The notes beneath the pieces are model-generated. The model saw only the letters and a list, made by a program, of their open reading frames with translations. It had not been told where the DNA came from and did not search any database. Shown piece after piece: positions 44,141 through 53,204 of a DNA stretch of 64,000 bases (positions are counted from its first letter, which is position 1; each line of letters begins with the position of its first letter). Location of the stretch: assembly GCF_000213805.1 (NCBI RefSeq), contig NC_015556.1, forward strand, positions 4,293,001 to 4,357,000, in the 5' to 3' direction. This DNA comes from Pseudomonas fulva 12-X (GTDB taxonomy: Bacteria; Pseudomonadota; Gammaproteobacteria; Pseudomonadales; Pseudomonadaceae). Made by a program: the position numbers and the translations under genes.

Positions 44141-45139
44141 TCAGGGCTTGTCGATGGCGCTGCGCGCCGCCTCCATCAACTCGTTGCCGATACGCGGCGC
44201 CCACTTGTCCTGCACGCTGCGAGTGGCATCGACGAACGCCTGGTGCTCGGCATCGCTCAGCTCGATCAGCTCCACGCCACGCTCGCGGATGTCCGCCAGG
44301 CGCTTGGCTTCGGCGTCGCGAGACAGTTTCACTTCCCATTCGCCGGCATCGCGGGCGGCCAGCGCCAGCAGTTCGCGATCGGCTTCCGGTAGCTCCTTCC
44401 AGATGCGCTGGTTGACGGCGAAGATCAGTGGGTCCGCCATGTAGTTCCAGCGGGTCAGGTACTTCTGCCCGGCCTGGTCGATGCGCGCCACGTCGAACAC
44501 CGACAGCGGGTTTTCCTGGCCATCCACGGCGCCGGTGGTCAGCGCCGGCTTGGCGTCGGCCCAACTCATCTGCGTGGGGTTGGCGCCCAATGCGGTGAAG
44601 GTGTCCTGAAAAAGTGGCGAGCCGACCACGCGGATTTTCAGGCCCTTGAGGTCAGCCGGGGTGCGCACCGGTTTGGTCGAGTTGGACAGCTGGCGGAAAC
44701 CGTTCTCGCCCCAGGCCAGCGGCACGATGCCGCGCTTTTCGATGGCCGCGAAGGCCAGCTTGCCGGCTTCGCCGTGGGTGATGGCGTCGAGGTCGGCGTT
44801 GTCCTTCATCAGGAACGGCAGGGAGAACAGGTTCAGCTCCGGCACCTGGGGCGACCAGTTGATGGTCGAGCCCACGGCCATATCGATCAGGCCCGAGCGC
44901 ATGGCGGAGAACTCCTTGGTCTGATCGCCCGTGACCAGTTGCGCGTTGGGATAGACGCGCAGGGTGATGCGCCCTTCGGAGCGCTCGTTGACCAGATCGG
45001 CCCACTTCTGCGCGGCCTGGCCCCATGGGAAGGCGTCGGACAATACGGTGGAGACGGAATATTCACGCGCCTGCGCGGCAGAGCCCACACAGAGCGCAGC
45101 GGTGGCAGCCACGGCCGCAAAGAAACCGGTGATTTTCAT
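44141..45139 (-). CDS. dctP: TRAP transporter solute-binding protein DctP
   Basis: 332 aa. Signal peptide MKITGFFAAVAATAALCVGSAAQA. The ligand-site segment LKGLKIRVVGSPLF is near residue 165, with GQENPLSVF near 210. AAGGA lies 6 bases before ATG 45139. It forms a complete tripartite transporter with the two downstream permease genes. The substrate is an organic acid of unknown identity; sequence is clearly different from the solitary DctP at 29244. The 294-base gap upstream to the MATE gene shows no further gene. Confidence 0.92.
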   Translation of the reverse strand: MKITGFFAAVAATAALCVGSAAQAREYSVSTVLSDAFPWGQAAQKWADLVNERSEGRITLRVYPNAQLVTGDQTKEFSAMRSGLIDMAVGSTINWSPQVPELNLFSLPFLMKDNADLDAITHGEAGKLAFAAIEKRGIVPLAWGENGFRQLSNSTKPVRTPADLKGLKIRVVGSPLFQDTFTALGANPTQMSWADAKPALTTGAVDGQENPLSVFDVARIDQAGQKYLTRWNYMADPLIFAVNQRIWKELPEADRELLALAARDAGEWEVKLSRDAEAKRLADIRERGVELIELSDAEHQAFVDATRSVQDKWAPRIGNELMEAARSAIDKP

Positions 45140-45404
45140 GGTTCATCCTTGGTTGGATCATCGTTCTAGTTGTTCTACGCATGCTGCGGGCAAGGCCTTG
45201 GGCGCAGCAGATCCAGCAACGAGCGGGTGGCTCGCCAGAGGTGCCAGGTCGGCACGGGGACAGGCAAAGATGCCAGGGCAGCCGTTTTCGTCTTGTGGAC
45301 GGCCGGCTGCAAGGTGGCGGGTAACGCCAGAGCCCGAACTATCCCAGAAGCGCCACCTGCATGTCACCCGCGACGATCACCACCGGTCCGGGTCGGCCCT
45401 CCCT

Positions 45405-45410
45405 TATAAT
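45405..45410 (+). promoter_or_regulatory. -10 element for the MATE gene
   Basis: TATAAT lies 23 bases before the MATE start codon. No convincing -35 is found at 16-18 bases. Tentative. Confidence 0.35.
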
Positions 45411-45433
45411 TCGCCGCTTACAGGGAGACGTAC

Positions 45434-46777
45434 ATGTTCCGTGATGCCTGGCGCCACGCGCCGACCCACCGCAAGGTCTGGGCGCTGGCGGCGCCGATGA
45501 TCCTTTCCAACCTGTCCGTGCCGCTGGTGGCGCTGGTCGACACCGCGGTGGTCGGCCACCTGCCCCACGCCCATCAGCTGGGCGCCGTGGCGGTGGGCAG
45601 CAGCCTGTACATCCTGATCGTCGGGGTGTTGGGTTTTCTGCGCATGGGCACAACCGGCTTCGCTGCACAGGCCTGCGGGCGCGGCGACGGCGGCGCGCTG
45701 CGCCAGGTGCTGGTGCAGGGCCTATTGCTCGCCGCGCTGCTGGCGGCATTGCTCGGCGTCCTGGCGATTCCCTTCAGTGGCCTGGCACTGGGCCTGATGA
45801 ACCCGTCGGCCGAACTCGACGGCCTGACCCGGGACTTTCTGCACACGCGCCTGCTCGGCTTGTCCGCAGCACTGGCCAACTACGCGCTGATCGGCTGGCT
45901 GCTCGGCGCCCAGAACGCGCGGGCGCCGTTGGTGATGCTGCTGGTCACCAACCTGCTGAACATCGTGCTGTCGCTGTGGTTCGTGCTCGGGCTGCACTGG
46001 GAAGTGGTCGGCGCCGCCCGCGCCGCGGTGCTGGCCGAATGGGGCGGGTTGCTGGTCGGCCTGACGCTGGCGCGGCGCGCGCTGCGTCGCCACCCGGGTA
46101 GCACACGCTGGGCGGCGATGGCTCAGTGGCAGAGCTGGCGCGCGCTTCTGGCGGTGAACCGCGATATCTTCCTGCGCTCCCTGGCGCTGCAGGCGGTGTT
46201 TCTGCTGATCACCATCCAGGGCGCGCGCCTCGGCGACGCCACGGTGGCGGCCAACGCCCTGCTGCTCAACGGCCTGTTGATCACCGCCTATGCGCTGGAC
46301 GGTCTGGCCCATGCGGTCGAAGCGCTGTGCGGCCATGCCATCGGCGCGCGGGATCGTCTGGCGCTCAAGCGCAGCCTGATCGTCGCCGGTCTCTGGTCGC
46401 TAATGGCCAGCCTGCTGTTCGCCCTGGCCTTTGCGTTGGGCGGCCACCTGTTCGTCAACCTGCAAACGGATATCGCCGCGGTACGCGAGACCGCCGGCCA
46501 CTACCTGCCCTACCTCGCCCTGCTGCCGCTGTTCGCGGTGTGGAGCTACCTGCTCGACGGCCTGTTTATCGGCGCCACCCGTGCCCGCGAAATGCGCAAC
46601 GCAATGCTCGTCGCCCTGGCCATCGGCCTGCCGATTGCCCTGGCGCTGCAGGGCTTCGGCAACCACGGCCTGTGGATCGCCTTTCTGACCTTTATGGCGC
46701 TGCGCGGCCTGGCCTTGGGGGCCCTGGCCTGGCGGCTGGCGCAGCGTGATCAGTGGATTGCGGCGCCGGGTAGTTGA
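45434..46777 (+). CDS. MATE-family efflux transporter (DinF-like)
   Basis: 447 aa, 12 transmembrane helices in two related halves, starting MFRDAWRHAPTHRKVWALAAPMILSNLSVPLVALVDTAVVGHL, the DinF-type MATE N-terminus with the conserved Asp in LVDTAVVG. Probable Na+- or H+-coupled exporter; the substrate is unknown. GGGAG lies 6 bases before ATG 45434. It shares a bidirectional terminator with the convergent nadE. Confidence 0.9.
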   Translation: MFRDAWRHAPTHRKVWALAAPMILSNLSVPLVALVDTAVVGHLPHAHQLGAVAVGSSLYILIVGVLGFLRMGTTGFAAQACGRGDGGALRQVLVQGLLLAALLAALLGVLAIPFSGLALGLMNPSAELDGLTRDFLHTRLLGLSAALANYALIGWLLGAQNARAPLVMLLVTNLLNIVLSLWFVLGLHWEVVGAARAAVLAEWGGLLVGLTLARRALRRHPGSTRWAAMAQWQSWRALLAVNRDIFLRSLALQAVFLLITIQGARLGDATVAANALLLNGLLITAYALDGLAHAVEALCGHAIGARDRLALKRSLIVAGLWSLMASLLFALAFALGGHLFVNLQTDIAAVRETAGHYLPYLALLPLFAVWSYLLDGLFIGATRAREMRNAMLVALAIGLPIALALQGFGNHGLWIAFLTFMALRGLALGALAWRLAQRDQWIAAPGS

Positions 46778-46799
46778 TCCCGTGCTTGTCACTACGCAT

Positions 46800-46831
46800 A
46801 AAAAAGCCCGCTCAATCGCGGGCTTTTCTTT
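46800..46831. terminator. Bidirectional terminator between MATE gene and nadE
   Basis: AAAAAAGCCCGC, loop TCAATC, GCGGGCTTTTCTTT. The stem is flanked by A6 on the left and T4CT3 on the right, so it can end transcripts from both convergent genes; it lies 9 bases past the nadE stop. Confidence 0.88.
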
Positions 46832-46840
46832 GGCGGCCGA

Positions 46841-47668
46841 TCAAGGCACCAGCGGCAGCTCACGCTTGTGCTGGGTCTTGTCGTAGGTCTGCACGATGGC
46901 CTGGTACGCCGTGTCGCTGACCGGTTTTTCCTGCAGGAAGGCGTCGATATCGTCGTAGCTGACGCCGTGCACCTGCTCGTCCGGAATGCCTGGGCGTTCG
47001 TCTTCCAGGTCGGCGGTCGGCACCTTGGAGAACACTGCAGCCGGGGCGCCAAGGCGTTCGGCGATCCGGCGTACCTGGCCTTTGACCAAGCCGCTGAGCG
47101 GCGCGAGGTCGCAGGCGCCGTCGCCGAACTTGGTAAAGAAGCCCATCACCGCTTCGGCGGCATGGTCGGTGCCGATCACCAGTCCGTTGCGGGCGTTGGC
47201 CACGGTGTATTGGGCCAGCATGCGCATGCGCGCCTTGGTGTTGCCCAATACGAAGTCGCGACGTGCCGAGGCCAGCTCACCCAGCTCGCCGATCTGCTTG
47301 GCCAGGCCCGATACCGCCGGGGCAATGTCGATGGTCAGCACTTCATCGGCGGCGATGAAGGCGAGCGCGGCCTGGGCGTCGGACTCGTCGTGCTGCACGT
47401 TGTGCGGCAGGCGGATGGCGACGAAGCGGTAGGCCTGATCACCGGTTTCGCTACGCAGTTGCTCCACGGTCAGCTGGGCCAGACGGCCAGCGGCCGAAGA
47501 GTCCACGCCGCCACTGATGCCGAGCACCAGCACCTTGGTGCGCGAGGCCGTCAGGGTGTTCTTGATGAAGGCGATGCGCTTGGCGATTTCGGCGTCGACG
47601 TCGGCGTCCGAGGTGAAGGGCGCGATCACGCCCAGGGCTTTGGCGATTTCAGCTTGGCGATTGCTCAT
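46841..47668 (-). CDS. nadE: NAD+ synthetase (ammonia-dependent)
   Basis: 275 aa from ATG 47668. The PP-loop ATP-binding motif [17 protein letters not shown] is near residue 50, with [28 protein letters not shown] near 165-192. There is no N-terminal glutaminase domain, so the enzyme uses ammonia. It amidates deamido-NAD. Its start overlaps the pncB stop (ATGA). Last gene of pncA-pncB-nadE; expression is likely NrtR-controlled with the whole unit. Confidence 0.96.
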   Translation of the reverse strand: MSNRQAEIAKALGVIAPFTSDADVDAEIAKRIAFIKNTLTASRTKVLVLGISGGVDSSAAGRLAQLTVEQLRSETGDQAYRFVAIRLPHNVQHDESDAQAALAFIAADEVLTIDIAPAVSGLAKQIGELGELASARRDFVLGNTKARMRMLAQYTVANARNGLVIGTDHAAEAVMGFFTKFGDGACDLAPLSGLVKGQVRRIAERLGAPAAVFSKVPTADLEDERPGIPDEQVHGVSYDDIDAFLQEKPVSDTAYQAIVQTYDKTQHKRELPLVP

Positions 47669-48885
47669 GAGGAGGCTCCCTGATTGGCATCGGTACGGAA
47701 CACGTGTTTCAGATAGGTCACGAAATTCGGGTCGCGGCACTGGGTCTTGCCCGGCGTATCGGAGATCTTCGCCACCGGCTGGCCGTTGCAGTCGATCATC
47801 TTGATGACGATATTCATCGGCTCGACACCGGGGATGTCGCAAGTCAGGTTGGTGCCGATCCCGAAGCTGACATGAATGCGATCATGCAGCGCGCGGTACA
47901 GTTCAAGCGCCTTGGGCAGCGTCAGACCGTCGGAGAAGATCAACGTCTTGGTCATCGGGTCGATGCCCAGTTTCTCGTAGTGGGCGATGGCCTTTTCCGC
48001 CCACAACAGCGGGTCGCCGGAGTCGTGGCGCAGGCCGTCGAACAGCTTGGCGAAGTACAGATCGAAGTCGCCGAGGAAGCTGTCCATGCCAATGGTATCG
48101 GTCAGGGCGACCCCAAGCAGGCCGCGATATTCCTTGACCCAGCATTCCAGCGCCGCCTTCTGGCTGTCGATCAGCCGCGGGCCGAGCTGCTGGTGGGCCA
48201 TGAACCATTCGTGGGCCATGGTACCCAGCGGGCGCAACTCCAGCTCGCGGGCCAGGTGCACGTTGCTGGTGCCGACGAAACGGCCCGGGAAGTCGTGCTT
48301 GAGGATGTTCACCACCTCCTCCTGCACGCGGTAGGAGAAGCGCCGGCGGGTGCCGAAGTCGGCCATCTGGAAGCCCGCCAGTTCATCGGCGCTGGCTTCG
48401 CCCTTGAGCCAGTCGAGCTTGCGGTACAGCTGCTCGCGCACCTGCTCGATCACCACTTCACGGTAGCGATAGCGGTTGCGCACTTCGGAGATGATCGCCA
48501 GCAACGGGATCTCGTAGAGGATCACGTGCAGCCACGGGCCGCGCACGCGGATCGCCAGCTGGCCGGCGTCGTCGGTGCCGACGTGCACGTAGCGCATATT
48601 GAAGCGGAACAAGCTGAGGAAGCGGATGAAGTCCGGCTTGATGAACGGGATCTTCTCCAGATACGCCAGCTGGTCGACGGTGATGGTGGTGTTGACCAGC
48701 TGTTCGATCTGGTAGCGGATTTCGGCCAGGTAGGGCGTCAGGTCTTCATTGCTGCGGCAGCGAAACTCCCACTCCACTTCGGCGTTGGGGTAGTTGTGCA
48801 GCACCGCCTGCATCATGGTCAGCTTGTAGAAATCGGTGTCCAGCAGGTTCTGGATGATGCTGGGGGCGAATACGCTCTCACTCAT
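47665..48885 (-). CDS. pncB: Nicotinate phosphoribosyltransferase
   Basis: 406 aa from ATG 48885 ([28 protein letters not shown]), with GGAG 7 bases upstream; GTG 48891 is less likely. The substrate-binding features are FGTRRRFS with [13 protein letters not shown], and [18 protein letters not shown]. It joins nicotinate to PRPP, with ATP hydrolysis, to give nicotinate mononucleotide. It overlaps pncA by 8 bases and nadE by 4, so the three genes are tightly coupled. Confidence 0.96.
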   Translation of the reverse strand: MSESVFAPSIIQNLLDTDFYKLTMMQAVLHNYPNAEVEWEFRCRSNEDLTPYLAEIRYQIEQLVNTTITVDQLAYLEKIPFIKPDFIRFLSLFRFNMRYVHVGTDDAGQLAIRVRGPWLHVILYEIPLLAIISEVRNRYRYREVVIEQVREQLYRKLDWLKGEASADELAGFQMADFGTRRRFSYRVQEEVVNILKHDFPGRFVGTSNVHLARELELRPLGTMAHEWFMAHQQLGPRLIDSQKAALECWVKEYRGLLGVALTDTIGMDSFLGDFDLYFAKLFDGLRHDSGDPLLWAEKAIAHYEKLGIDPMTKTLIFSDGLTLPKALELYRALHDRIHVSFGIGTNLTCDIPGVEPMNIVIKMIDCNGQPVAKISDTPGKTQCRDPNFVTYLKHVFRTDANQGASS

Positions 48886-49531
48886 GGTCACTCTCCTCGA
48901 GGCGGGCCAGCTCGCTGTCGAGCGCTCCGCTATCGGCGCAGATGATGATGCCCTGCGCGCGCATCTGTTCGATGGTTTGCGTCGCGCCGGCTTCGGAAAT
49001 GGCCCGGCACGCCGGAAGATACAGCAACACCTCGAGGCCGGCGCTACGCAGTTGCAGCGCGGTGTTCTTCACGCAGAAATCCAGGGCCAGGCCACCGACC
49101 ACCACGGCCTTAACGCCCGCTACTTTCAGGTATTCGATCACGCCCGTGCTGCGCTTGCCGGCCAGGTCGTGGTAGCAGGCGCCGTAAGGGTGCAGATCGG
49201 GTTCGACACCTTTCCAGACGAAGAAGTCATAGTCGATTGGCGCGGGCAGCGTGTCGAGCAGCTCGAAGCCCGGCGTGCCCGGCACACAGTGGCTGACCCA
49301 GGTCAGGTCAGCGTTGGCGTGGCTCAGGGGCTTGAGCATCTGGTCGTGGCCTTCGACCACCCACAGGGCCTGTGGCGTGTGGGCGTCCTTGCTGCCCAGG
49401 CGCAGGGTGCCACGACGCGCCATGTCGTTGAGCGACGCGGCGATTTCATGGCCGCCGGGCACCGGCAACTCATCGGGGCATAGGCTGGTGAAGCCCTTCT
49501 GCGCATCGACATCGAACGTGGCGATCTTCAT
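48878..49531 (-). CDS. pncA: Nicotinamidase
   Basis: 217 aa cysteine-hydrolase fold. The start contains catalytic Asp in [10 protein letters not shown], with the metal-binding Asp/His in SKDAHTP near residue 48, and catalytic Cys in [13 protein letters not shown] near 155. It hydrolyses nicotinamide to nicotinate for PncB. AGGAGG lies 6 bases before ATG 49531. First gene of the pncA-pncB-nadE operon, divergent from nadD2-nrtR across 98 bases. Confidence 0.94.
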   Translation of the reverse strand: MKIATFDVDAQKGFTSLCPDELPVPGGHEIAASLNDMARRGTLRLGSKDAHTPQALWVVEGHDQMLKPLSHANADLTWVSHCVPGTPGFELLDTLPAPIDYDFFVWKGVEPDLHPYGACYHDLAGKRSTGVIEYLKVAGVKAVVVGGLALDFCVKNTALQLRSAGLEVLLYLPACRAISEAGATQTIEQMRAQGIIICADSGALDSELARLEESDHE

Positions 49532-49575
49532 CTGACACCTCCTGCAAATGGAGCCGCATCACTGCGGGATGGACA

Positions 49576-49610
49576 CATATTCCACCAGGTGTATTATGTA
49601 TGTCAACACC
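49576..49610. promoter_or_regulatory. Overlapping divergent promoters and candidate NrtR operator
   Basis: For pncA (minus strand) TTGACA (complement of 49601-49606) is a perfect -35, with GAATAT 18 bases on. For nadD2 (plus strand) TATTAT at 49592-49597 is a 5/6 -10. GGTGT (49588-49592) and ACACC (49606-49610) form a dyad over both. NrtR is known to repress NAD genes by binding such promoter regions, but I cannot match its exact site, so the operator is inferred from position and symmetry. Confidence 0.42.
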
Positions 49611-49629
49611 CATCTGCAAGGAGATCACC

Positions 49630-50211
49630 ATGCAGCCAAATCCTCTGCAGTGTTTCGCCGCCGGCCACCTGCAGCCGACGCCGCAACGCTTCGCGCTGGC
49701 CGTCTATGGCGGCGCTTTCGATCCGCCCCATGCCGGCCACGCCAGCGTGATCCGCCGCGTGCTCGACAGCTGCGAGCAGGTGCTGGTGGTGCCGAGCTAC
49801 CGACACGCCGACGCCAAGCGCATGGCCGACTTCGACCTGCGCTGCGCCTGGGTCGAGCGCCTGGCAGCACGCTTCGGTGATCGGGTACGCTGCTGCAGCC
49901 TGGAGCGCGAACTGGGCGCCGATGGCCGGGTGATCTACAGCTACGACCTGCTCGGCTGCCTGGCCGAACGATACGGACTGCCGAGCGAGCGCCTGGCACT
50001 GGTGATCGGTGAAGACAACCTCACCCGGCTCAAGACATTCCACCGCGCCGCCGAGCTGCGTCAGCGCTTCGGGCTGGTGGTCGCCGACGAGGAGATGACC
50101 GTGCACAGCAGCGCGATCCGCGCGATGATCGCCGCCGGACACGCGATTCCCGAGGCCTGGCAGTTGCCGGAAATTGAGACTGATATGGCGATTTACAGGA
50201 GTGCGATGTGA
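49630..50211 (+). CDS. nadD2: Nicotinate/nicotinamide mononucleotide adenylyltransferase, NadD2 type
   Basis: 193 aa from ATG 49630, with AAGGAG 6 bases upstream. The nucleotidylyltransferase signature is YGGAFDPPHAGHASVI near residue 27 (G-x-F-D-P-x-H-x-G-H), with the second motif MTVHSSAIRAMIAAG (S-S-x-I-R) near 160. It transfers AMP from ATP to the mononucleotide. The order nadD2-nrtR divergent from pncA-pncB-nadE corresponds to the NrtR-controlled NAD operon of P. aeruginosa. The housekeeping nadD should lie elsewhere. Confidence 0.87.
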   Translation: MQPNPLQCFAAGHLQPTPQRFALAVYGGAFDPPHAGHASVIRRVLDSCEQVLVVPSYRHADAKRMADFDLRCAWVERLAARFGDRVRCCSLERELGADGRVIYSYDLLGCLAERYGLPSERLALVIGEDNLTRLKTFHRAAELRQRFGLVVADEEMTVHSSAIRAMIAAGHAIPEAWQLPEIETDMAIYRSAM

Positions 50212-50918
50212 GTTCTGCTGAAGTATTGGCCAGTGTCGATCTGATTGCCCTGCGTATGGATGCCGAGAGCCGCCAGTTGCACGTGCTGCTGCACCGCCGC
50301 GAGCGCGAGCCGTTTCTGGGCCAGTGGGCGCTGCCGGGGGTGATCGTCAATGGCAGCACCCGCGACGCCAACCTGGAAGCCGCCGCCCACCGCGTGCTGC
50401 GCGACAAGGCCCAGGTATTGCCGAGGCATCTTGAGCAAGTCGGCACCGAAGGCAGCGCCGAGCGTGACCCACGCGGCTGGTCGATGAGCACCTATTACCT
50501 GGCCCTGCTGGCGCCGGATACCGAAACCGCCGATGACGGCCTGCGCTTCGCCCCGCTCGACGAAGTGCTCGATGGGCGCCTCGCCCTGCCCTTCGACCAC
50601 AGCCAGCTGGTGCGTTTGAGCATCGAGCGCCTGGCCGGAAAATCCGTCTACACCAGCCTGCCGCTGTACCTGGCGCCGCCACGCTTCACCGTGCTCGATG
50701 CCCTGAACGCCGCCCAGGCCTGCCTGGGCACGACGATCAATAACACCTCACTGCGCAAGCGCCTGGAAAAGATGAAGGACGCCGGCTGGATTCGCGACAC
50801 CGGCGAAAAGAACTTCCCGAAGATGGGCCGACCCCAGCAATTGTGGGAGCTGACCGAAGAGGCCGAAGGGGTATTCGTGTTCGACCGGAGCCTGTTGGCG
50901 GATCGAGCGGGTAGTTGA
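50208..50918 (+). CDS. nrtR: NrtR, Nudix-related transcriptional regulator of NAD metabolism (GTG start)
   Basis: 236 aa. GTG 50208 overlaps the nadD2 stop (GTGA), with AGGAG 6 bases upstream. The N-terminal Nudix-like domain (about 1-140) has lost key residues of the Nudix box (TRDANLEAAAHRVLRDKA), so it is probably a ligand sensor for ADP-ribose-type molecules, not an enzyme. The C-terminal winged helix (about 160-235, with NTSLRKRLEKMKDAGWI) binds DNA. It represses NAD recycling genes when NAD is plentiful. Confidence 0.9.
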   Translation: MSSAEVLASVDLIALRMDAESRQLHVLLHRREREPFLGQWALPGVIVNGSTRDANLEAAAHRVLRDKAQVLPRHLEQVGTEGSAERDPRGWSMSTYYLALLAPDTETADDGLRFAPLDEVLDGRLALPFDHSQLVRLSIERLAGKSVYTSLPLYLAPPRFTVLDALNAAQACLGTTINNTSLRKRLEKMKDAGWIRDTGEKNFPKMGRPQQLWELTEEAEGVFVFDRSLLADRAGS

Positions 50919-50998
50919 TATTGCTGCTCGGAGCGACTGCGATGCTGTTGATTACGAAGGGCAGCAGAAAGTCGGGAGCGGCCGTCCCCCGATCCACT

Positions 50999-51049
50999 GT
51001 GGGAGCGCGCCATGCGCGCGAAAAAATCGCGGGCATGGCCCGCTCCCAC
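50999..51049. repeat. REP-like GTGGGAGCGCGCC ... CGCTCCCAC
   Basis: Arms GTGGGAGCG and CGCTCCCAC with an inner CATGCGCGCGAAAA core. Together with the preceding CCCGATCCACT it is nearly identical to the unit at 61749, so these are recent copies of one element. Confidence 0.72.
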
Positions 51050-51073
51050 ATTCTTCAGTCATCAGCTGTCCTT

Positions 51074-51143
51074 GTAGCCTGGGTTGAGCGAAGCGATACC
51101 CAGGTTGGCTTTCCCGGGTGTCGCTGCGCTCGACCCGGGCTAC
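51074..51143. repeat. Two opposed GTAGCC(T/C)GGGT-type repeats
   Basis: GTAGCCTGGGTTGAGCGAAGCG..ACCCAGG at 51074-51104 and CCCGGGTGTCGCTGCGCTCGACCCGGGCTAC (as two halves) at 51113-51143. Opposed units 8 bases apart, as at 21142 and 31868. They lie between convergent nrtR and the AhpD-like gene. Confidence 0.68.
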
Positions 51144-51153
51144 CTATCTCCTC

Positions 51154-51585
51154 CTACTGCCGCATGCTCACCGCCAGCCGGTTGAAGGCATTCATCAGCG
51201 CGACGGCATAGGTCAGGTCACTGATCTGCACGTCGGTGAAATGCGCCTTGAGCGGTTCGAACACGTCATCCGGCGCATGGGTGTGGGCGATGTCGGTGAG
51301 CGATTCGGCCCAGGCCAGGGCAGCGCGTTCGGCGTCGCTGAAATGTGCGCTGATGCGCCAGCCGGCCAGGCTGTCGAGTTTCGCCGCCGGCGTGCCGCCG
51401 TCGCGCAGGGCCTTGGCGTGCATTTCCAGGCAGAACGAGCAGCCATTGATCTGCGAAATCCGCAGGTTGACCAGCTCGATCAGCGGCAGGCCGAGGCTGC
51501 TGGCGGCCAGGGCTTTCTTGGTGGCCAACAGGCCCTTGTAGATATTGGGCGAGAGTTGGCTGTAAGGCAGGCGCAAGGTACTCAT
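51154..51585 (-). CDS. AhpD-like carboxymuconolactone decarboxylase family protein
   Basis: 143 aa from ATG 51585, with GGAG 8 bases upstream. The redox C-x-x-C-x-x-x-H motif is NGCSFCLEMHA near residue 48, so peroxidase or disulfide-relay activity of the AhpD type is likely, not aromatic ring decarboxylation. Its start overlaps the azoreductase stop (ATGA). Third gene of a three-gene redox operon. Confidence 0.85.
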   Translation of the reverse strand: MSTLRLPYSQLSPNIYKGLLATKKALAASSLGLPLIELVNLRISQINGCSFCLEMHAKALRDGGTPAAKLDSLAGWRISAHFSDAERAALAWAESLTDIAHTHAPDDVFEPLKAHFTDVQISDLTYAVALMNAFNRLAVSMRQ

Positions 51586-52205
51586 GGGGCAATCTCCATA
51601 GCTGAGTCGAAATAGAAGCTGGTGGTGCGTTGCAATTGCGGTAGTGCGTCGTCGAGGGCCGCCTGCACCGCGTCGCGGCCGTGGGCCAGGCCCTGCAGGT
51701 GGACGAAGGCCACCTCGGTAATTCCCAGGGTACTCAGCACATGACGCAGATAGGCGGTGAGAAAGTCCGGCTGCCGGGCACGCGGACCCTGATAGAAGCC
51801 GCCGGCGCTGACCAGCACCAGAGTTGGCCGGTCCTGCAGCAAACCGACTTTGCCCTGGGGCGTGACGGCGAAACTGCGATGAATGCGCAGCACGTAATCG
51901 ATCCACAGCTTGAGCGCGGCAGGCACCGTGAAGTTGTGCATCGGCGTGACGATGATCAGGCAATCGCTGGCCTCCAGCTCGGCGATCAGCGCTTCGGAGC
52001 AGGCGAAGGCCGCATCGTCGAGCGGCGCATTGCCGGTCAACGCGGCGGCATAGTCGGCAGCCAGCGGTGGCGGCGGCTCGCCAACCAGATTGCGTTCGAC
52101 CAGCTCGGCATCAGGCCAACGCGTGGCGATCAGCCGGCGTGCCAGCTGGCTGCCGTGGGCCTGCTGTTGATAAGGGCTGCACTCGAGCAGCAGGATGCGC
52201 TTCAT
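51582..52205 (-). CDS. FMN-dependent NADH-azoreductase/quinone reductase-like protein
   Basis: 207 aa flavodoxin-like fold. The N-terminal FMN phosphate loop is LLLECSPYQQQAHGSQLARRL, followed by the flavin-site motif PMHNFTVPAALKLWIDYVLR near residue 88 and the second loop VSAGGFY near 132. AzoR-type enzymes reduce quinones and azo compounds by two electrons, protecting against thiol and quinone stress. ATGA overlaps with both neighbours show co-translation. Confidence 0.87.
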   Translation of the reverse strand: MKRILLLECSPYQQQAHGSQLARRLIATRWPDAELVERNLVGEPPPPLAADYAAALTGNAPLDDAAFACSEALIAELEASDCLIIVTPMHNFTVPAALKLWIDYVLRIHRSFAVTPQGKVGLLQDRPTLVLVSAGGFYQGPRARQPDFLTAYLRHVLSTLGITEVAFVHLQGLAHGRDAVQAALDDALPQLQRTTSFYFDSAMEIAP

Positions 52206-52651
52206 GCCGCCACCTGCGGTAGCGCTTCGACGAAGTGCAGGCCACGCGCCAGCAAGCCCTGGCGGTAGTAGAAGCGCTGACCGAGGGCGTTGCCCAGCGC
52301 GGTGTCGAGCACCAGATGGGTATGGCCGCCGTCGATGGCTGCGCGGCGCACCGCCTCGATCAACAAACCACCGACGCCGCTGCGCTGCTCGCTGGGCAGC
52401 ACGATCAGGTCATCGATATACACAAAGCGCCCATACAGGGTGTTTTCCTGCAGCCGGAAACCGGCCAGGCCGACCACCTGCTCACCGCGCCAGGCGGCGA
52501 GCAAACGGTAGCCTTGACCAGCCTGGCGCTGCATCTGGGCGACGAAGGCATCGGCGTCAGGGAGATGGGGGCGCAACTCGCGCATTACCGCGAAGCAGGC
52601 ATGGCAATGAGCGGGATCCTGCACGGCACGCAGGATGATGGAGTCAGACAT
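52202..52651 (-). CDS. GNAT-family N-acetyltransferase
   Basis: 149 aa. The acetyl-CoA loop is LPSEQRSGVGGLLIEAVRRAA near residue 88, followed by LVLDTALGNALGQRFYYRQG. First gene of the GNAT-azoreductase-AhpD-like operon; its stop overlaps the azoreductase start. The acetylated substrate is unknown. The 101 bases upstream have no clear regulatory motif. Confidence 0.85.
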   Translation of the reverse strand: MSDSIILRAVQDPAHCHACFAVMRELRPHLPDADAFVAQMQRQAGQGYRLLAAWRGEQVVGLAGFRLQENTLYGRFVYIDDLIVLPSEQRSGVGGLLIEAVRRAAIDGGHTHLVLDTALGNALGQRFYYRQGLLARGLHFVEALPQVAA

Positions 52652-52752
52652 GGTGGCGTCCTCGCTATATCGATGGACGCAGATTACTCAGCACCTGGCC
52701 TGTTCAATAGAACCAAGACGCTACAAAGTCATTGGTCCATGTTGTGATCAGG

Positions 52753-53172
52753 CTATTCGTTCTGCCGCATGGGCATGCGGTCGATGGTGCGGAAGATCGC
52801 CTGCAAGTCCGCATCGGCGCCCTGCTGGATCTTCTTGCCGCCATCCTTGCCGACCAGAATCACCTGGGGCCGGGCGTTGCCGGCGTCCAGCGCCAGCAGC
52901 AGGCGCTTGGTGGCGATGGCCTCCAGGGGCTGGCCGTTGCGCTGCCCCTGCTGGCCGATCACGGTGTAGAGCACCATGTCGCGCTCGACGAACGCCTCGC
53001 GGTTGGCCGGCTCCTGCAGCGCGGCCTGCACCCGCGCCAGCAGCGGATCATCGGCGCTGGCCGCCAGCACAATCAGCGGCCGGGTCTTCCAGCGCTCGGC
53101 CTCGAGCGGATTCTCGCTGGCGTGGGCCAGCAGCGGCAGCGCCAGGAGCAGCAGGGTCGCGAAACGCTTCAT
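52753..53172 (-). CDS. DUF4174 domain secreted protein
   Basis: 139 aa. Signal peptide MKRFATLLLLALPLLAHA, then a small thioredoxin-like fold predicted for DUF4174 (RPLIVLAASADDPLLARVQAAL, then RPQVILVGKDGGKKIQ). There are no Cys in the mature part, so it is not a thioredoxin in function. Likely periplasmic; role unknown. It lies 32 bases downstream of the speA stop on the same strand and may be cotranscribed. Confidence 0.78.
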   Translation of the reverse strand: MKRFATLLLLALPLLAHASENPLEAERWKTRPLIVLAASADDPLLARVQAALQEPANREAFVERDMVLYTVIGQQGQRNGQPLEAIATKRLLLALDAGNARPQVILVGKDGGKKIQQGADADLQAIFRTIDRMPMRQNE

Positions 53173-53204
53173 GGCCTTTCTCCTGGCGGGCTCGCTCGCC
53201 GCCC

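Noticed and set aside
49567..49590. TCCACCAGG resembling a tRNA 3' end
   Set aside because: No acceptor stem or T-arm upstream; it is the promoter region between pncA and nadD2.
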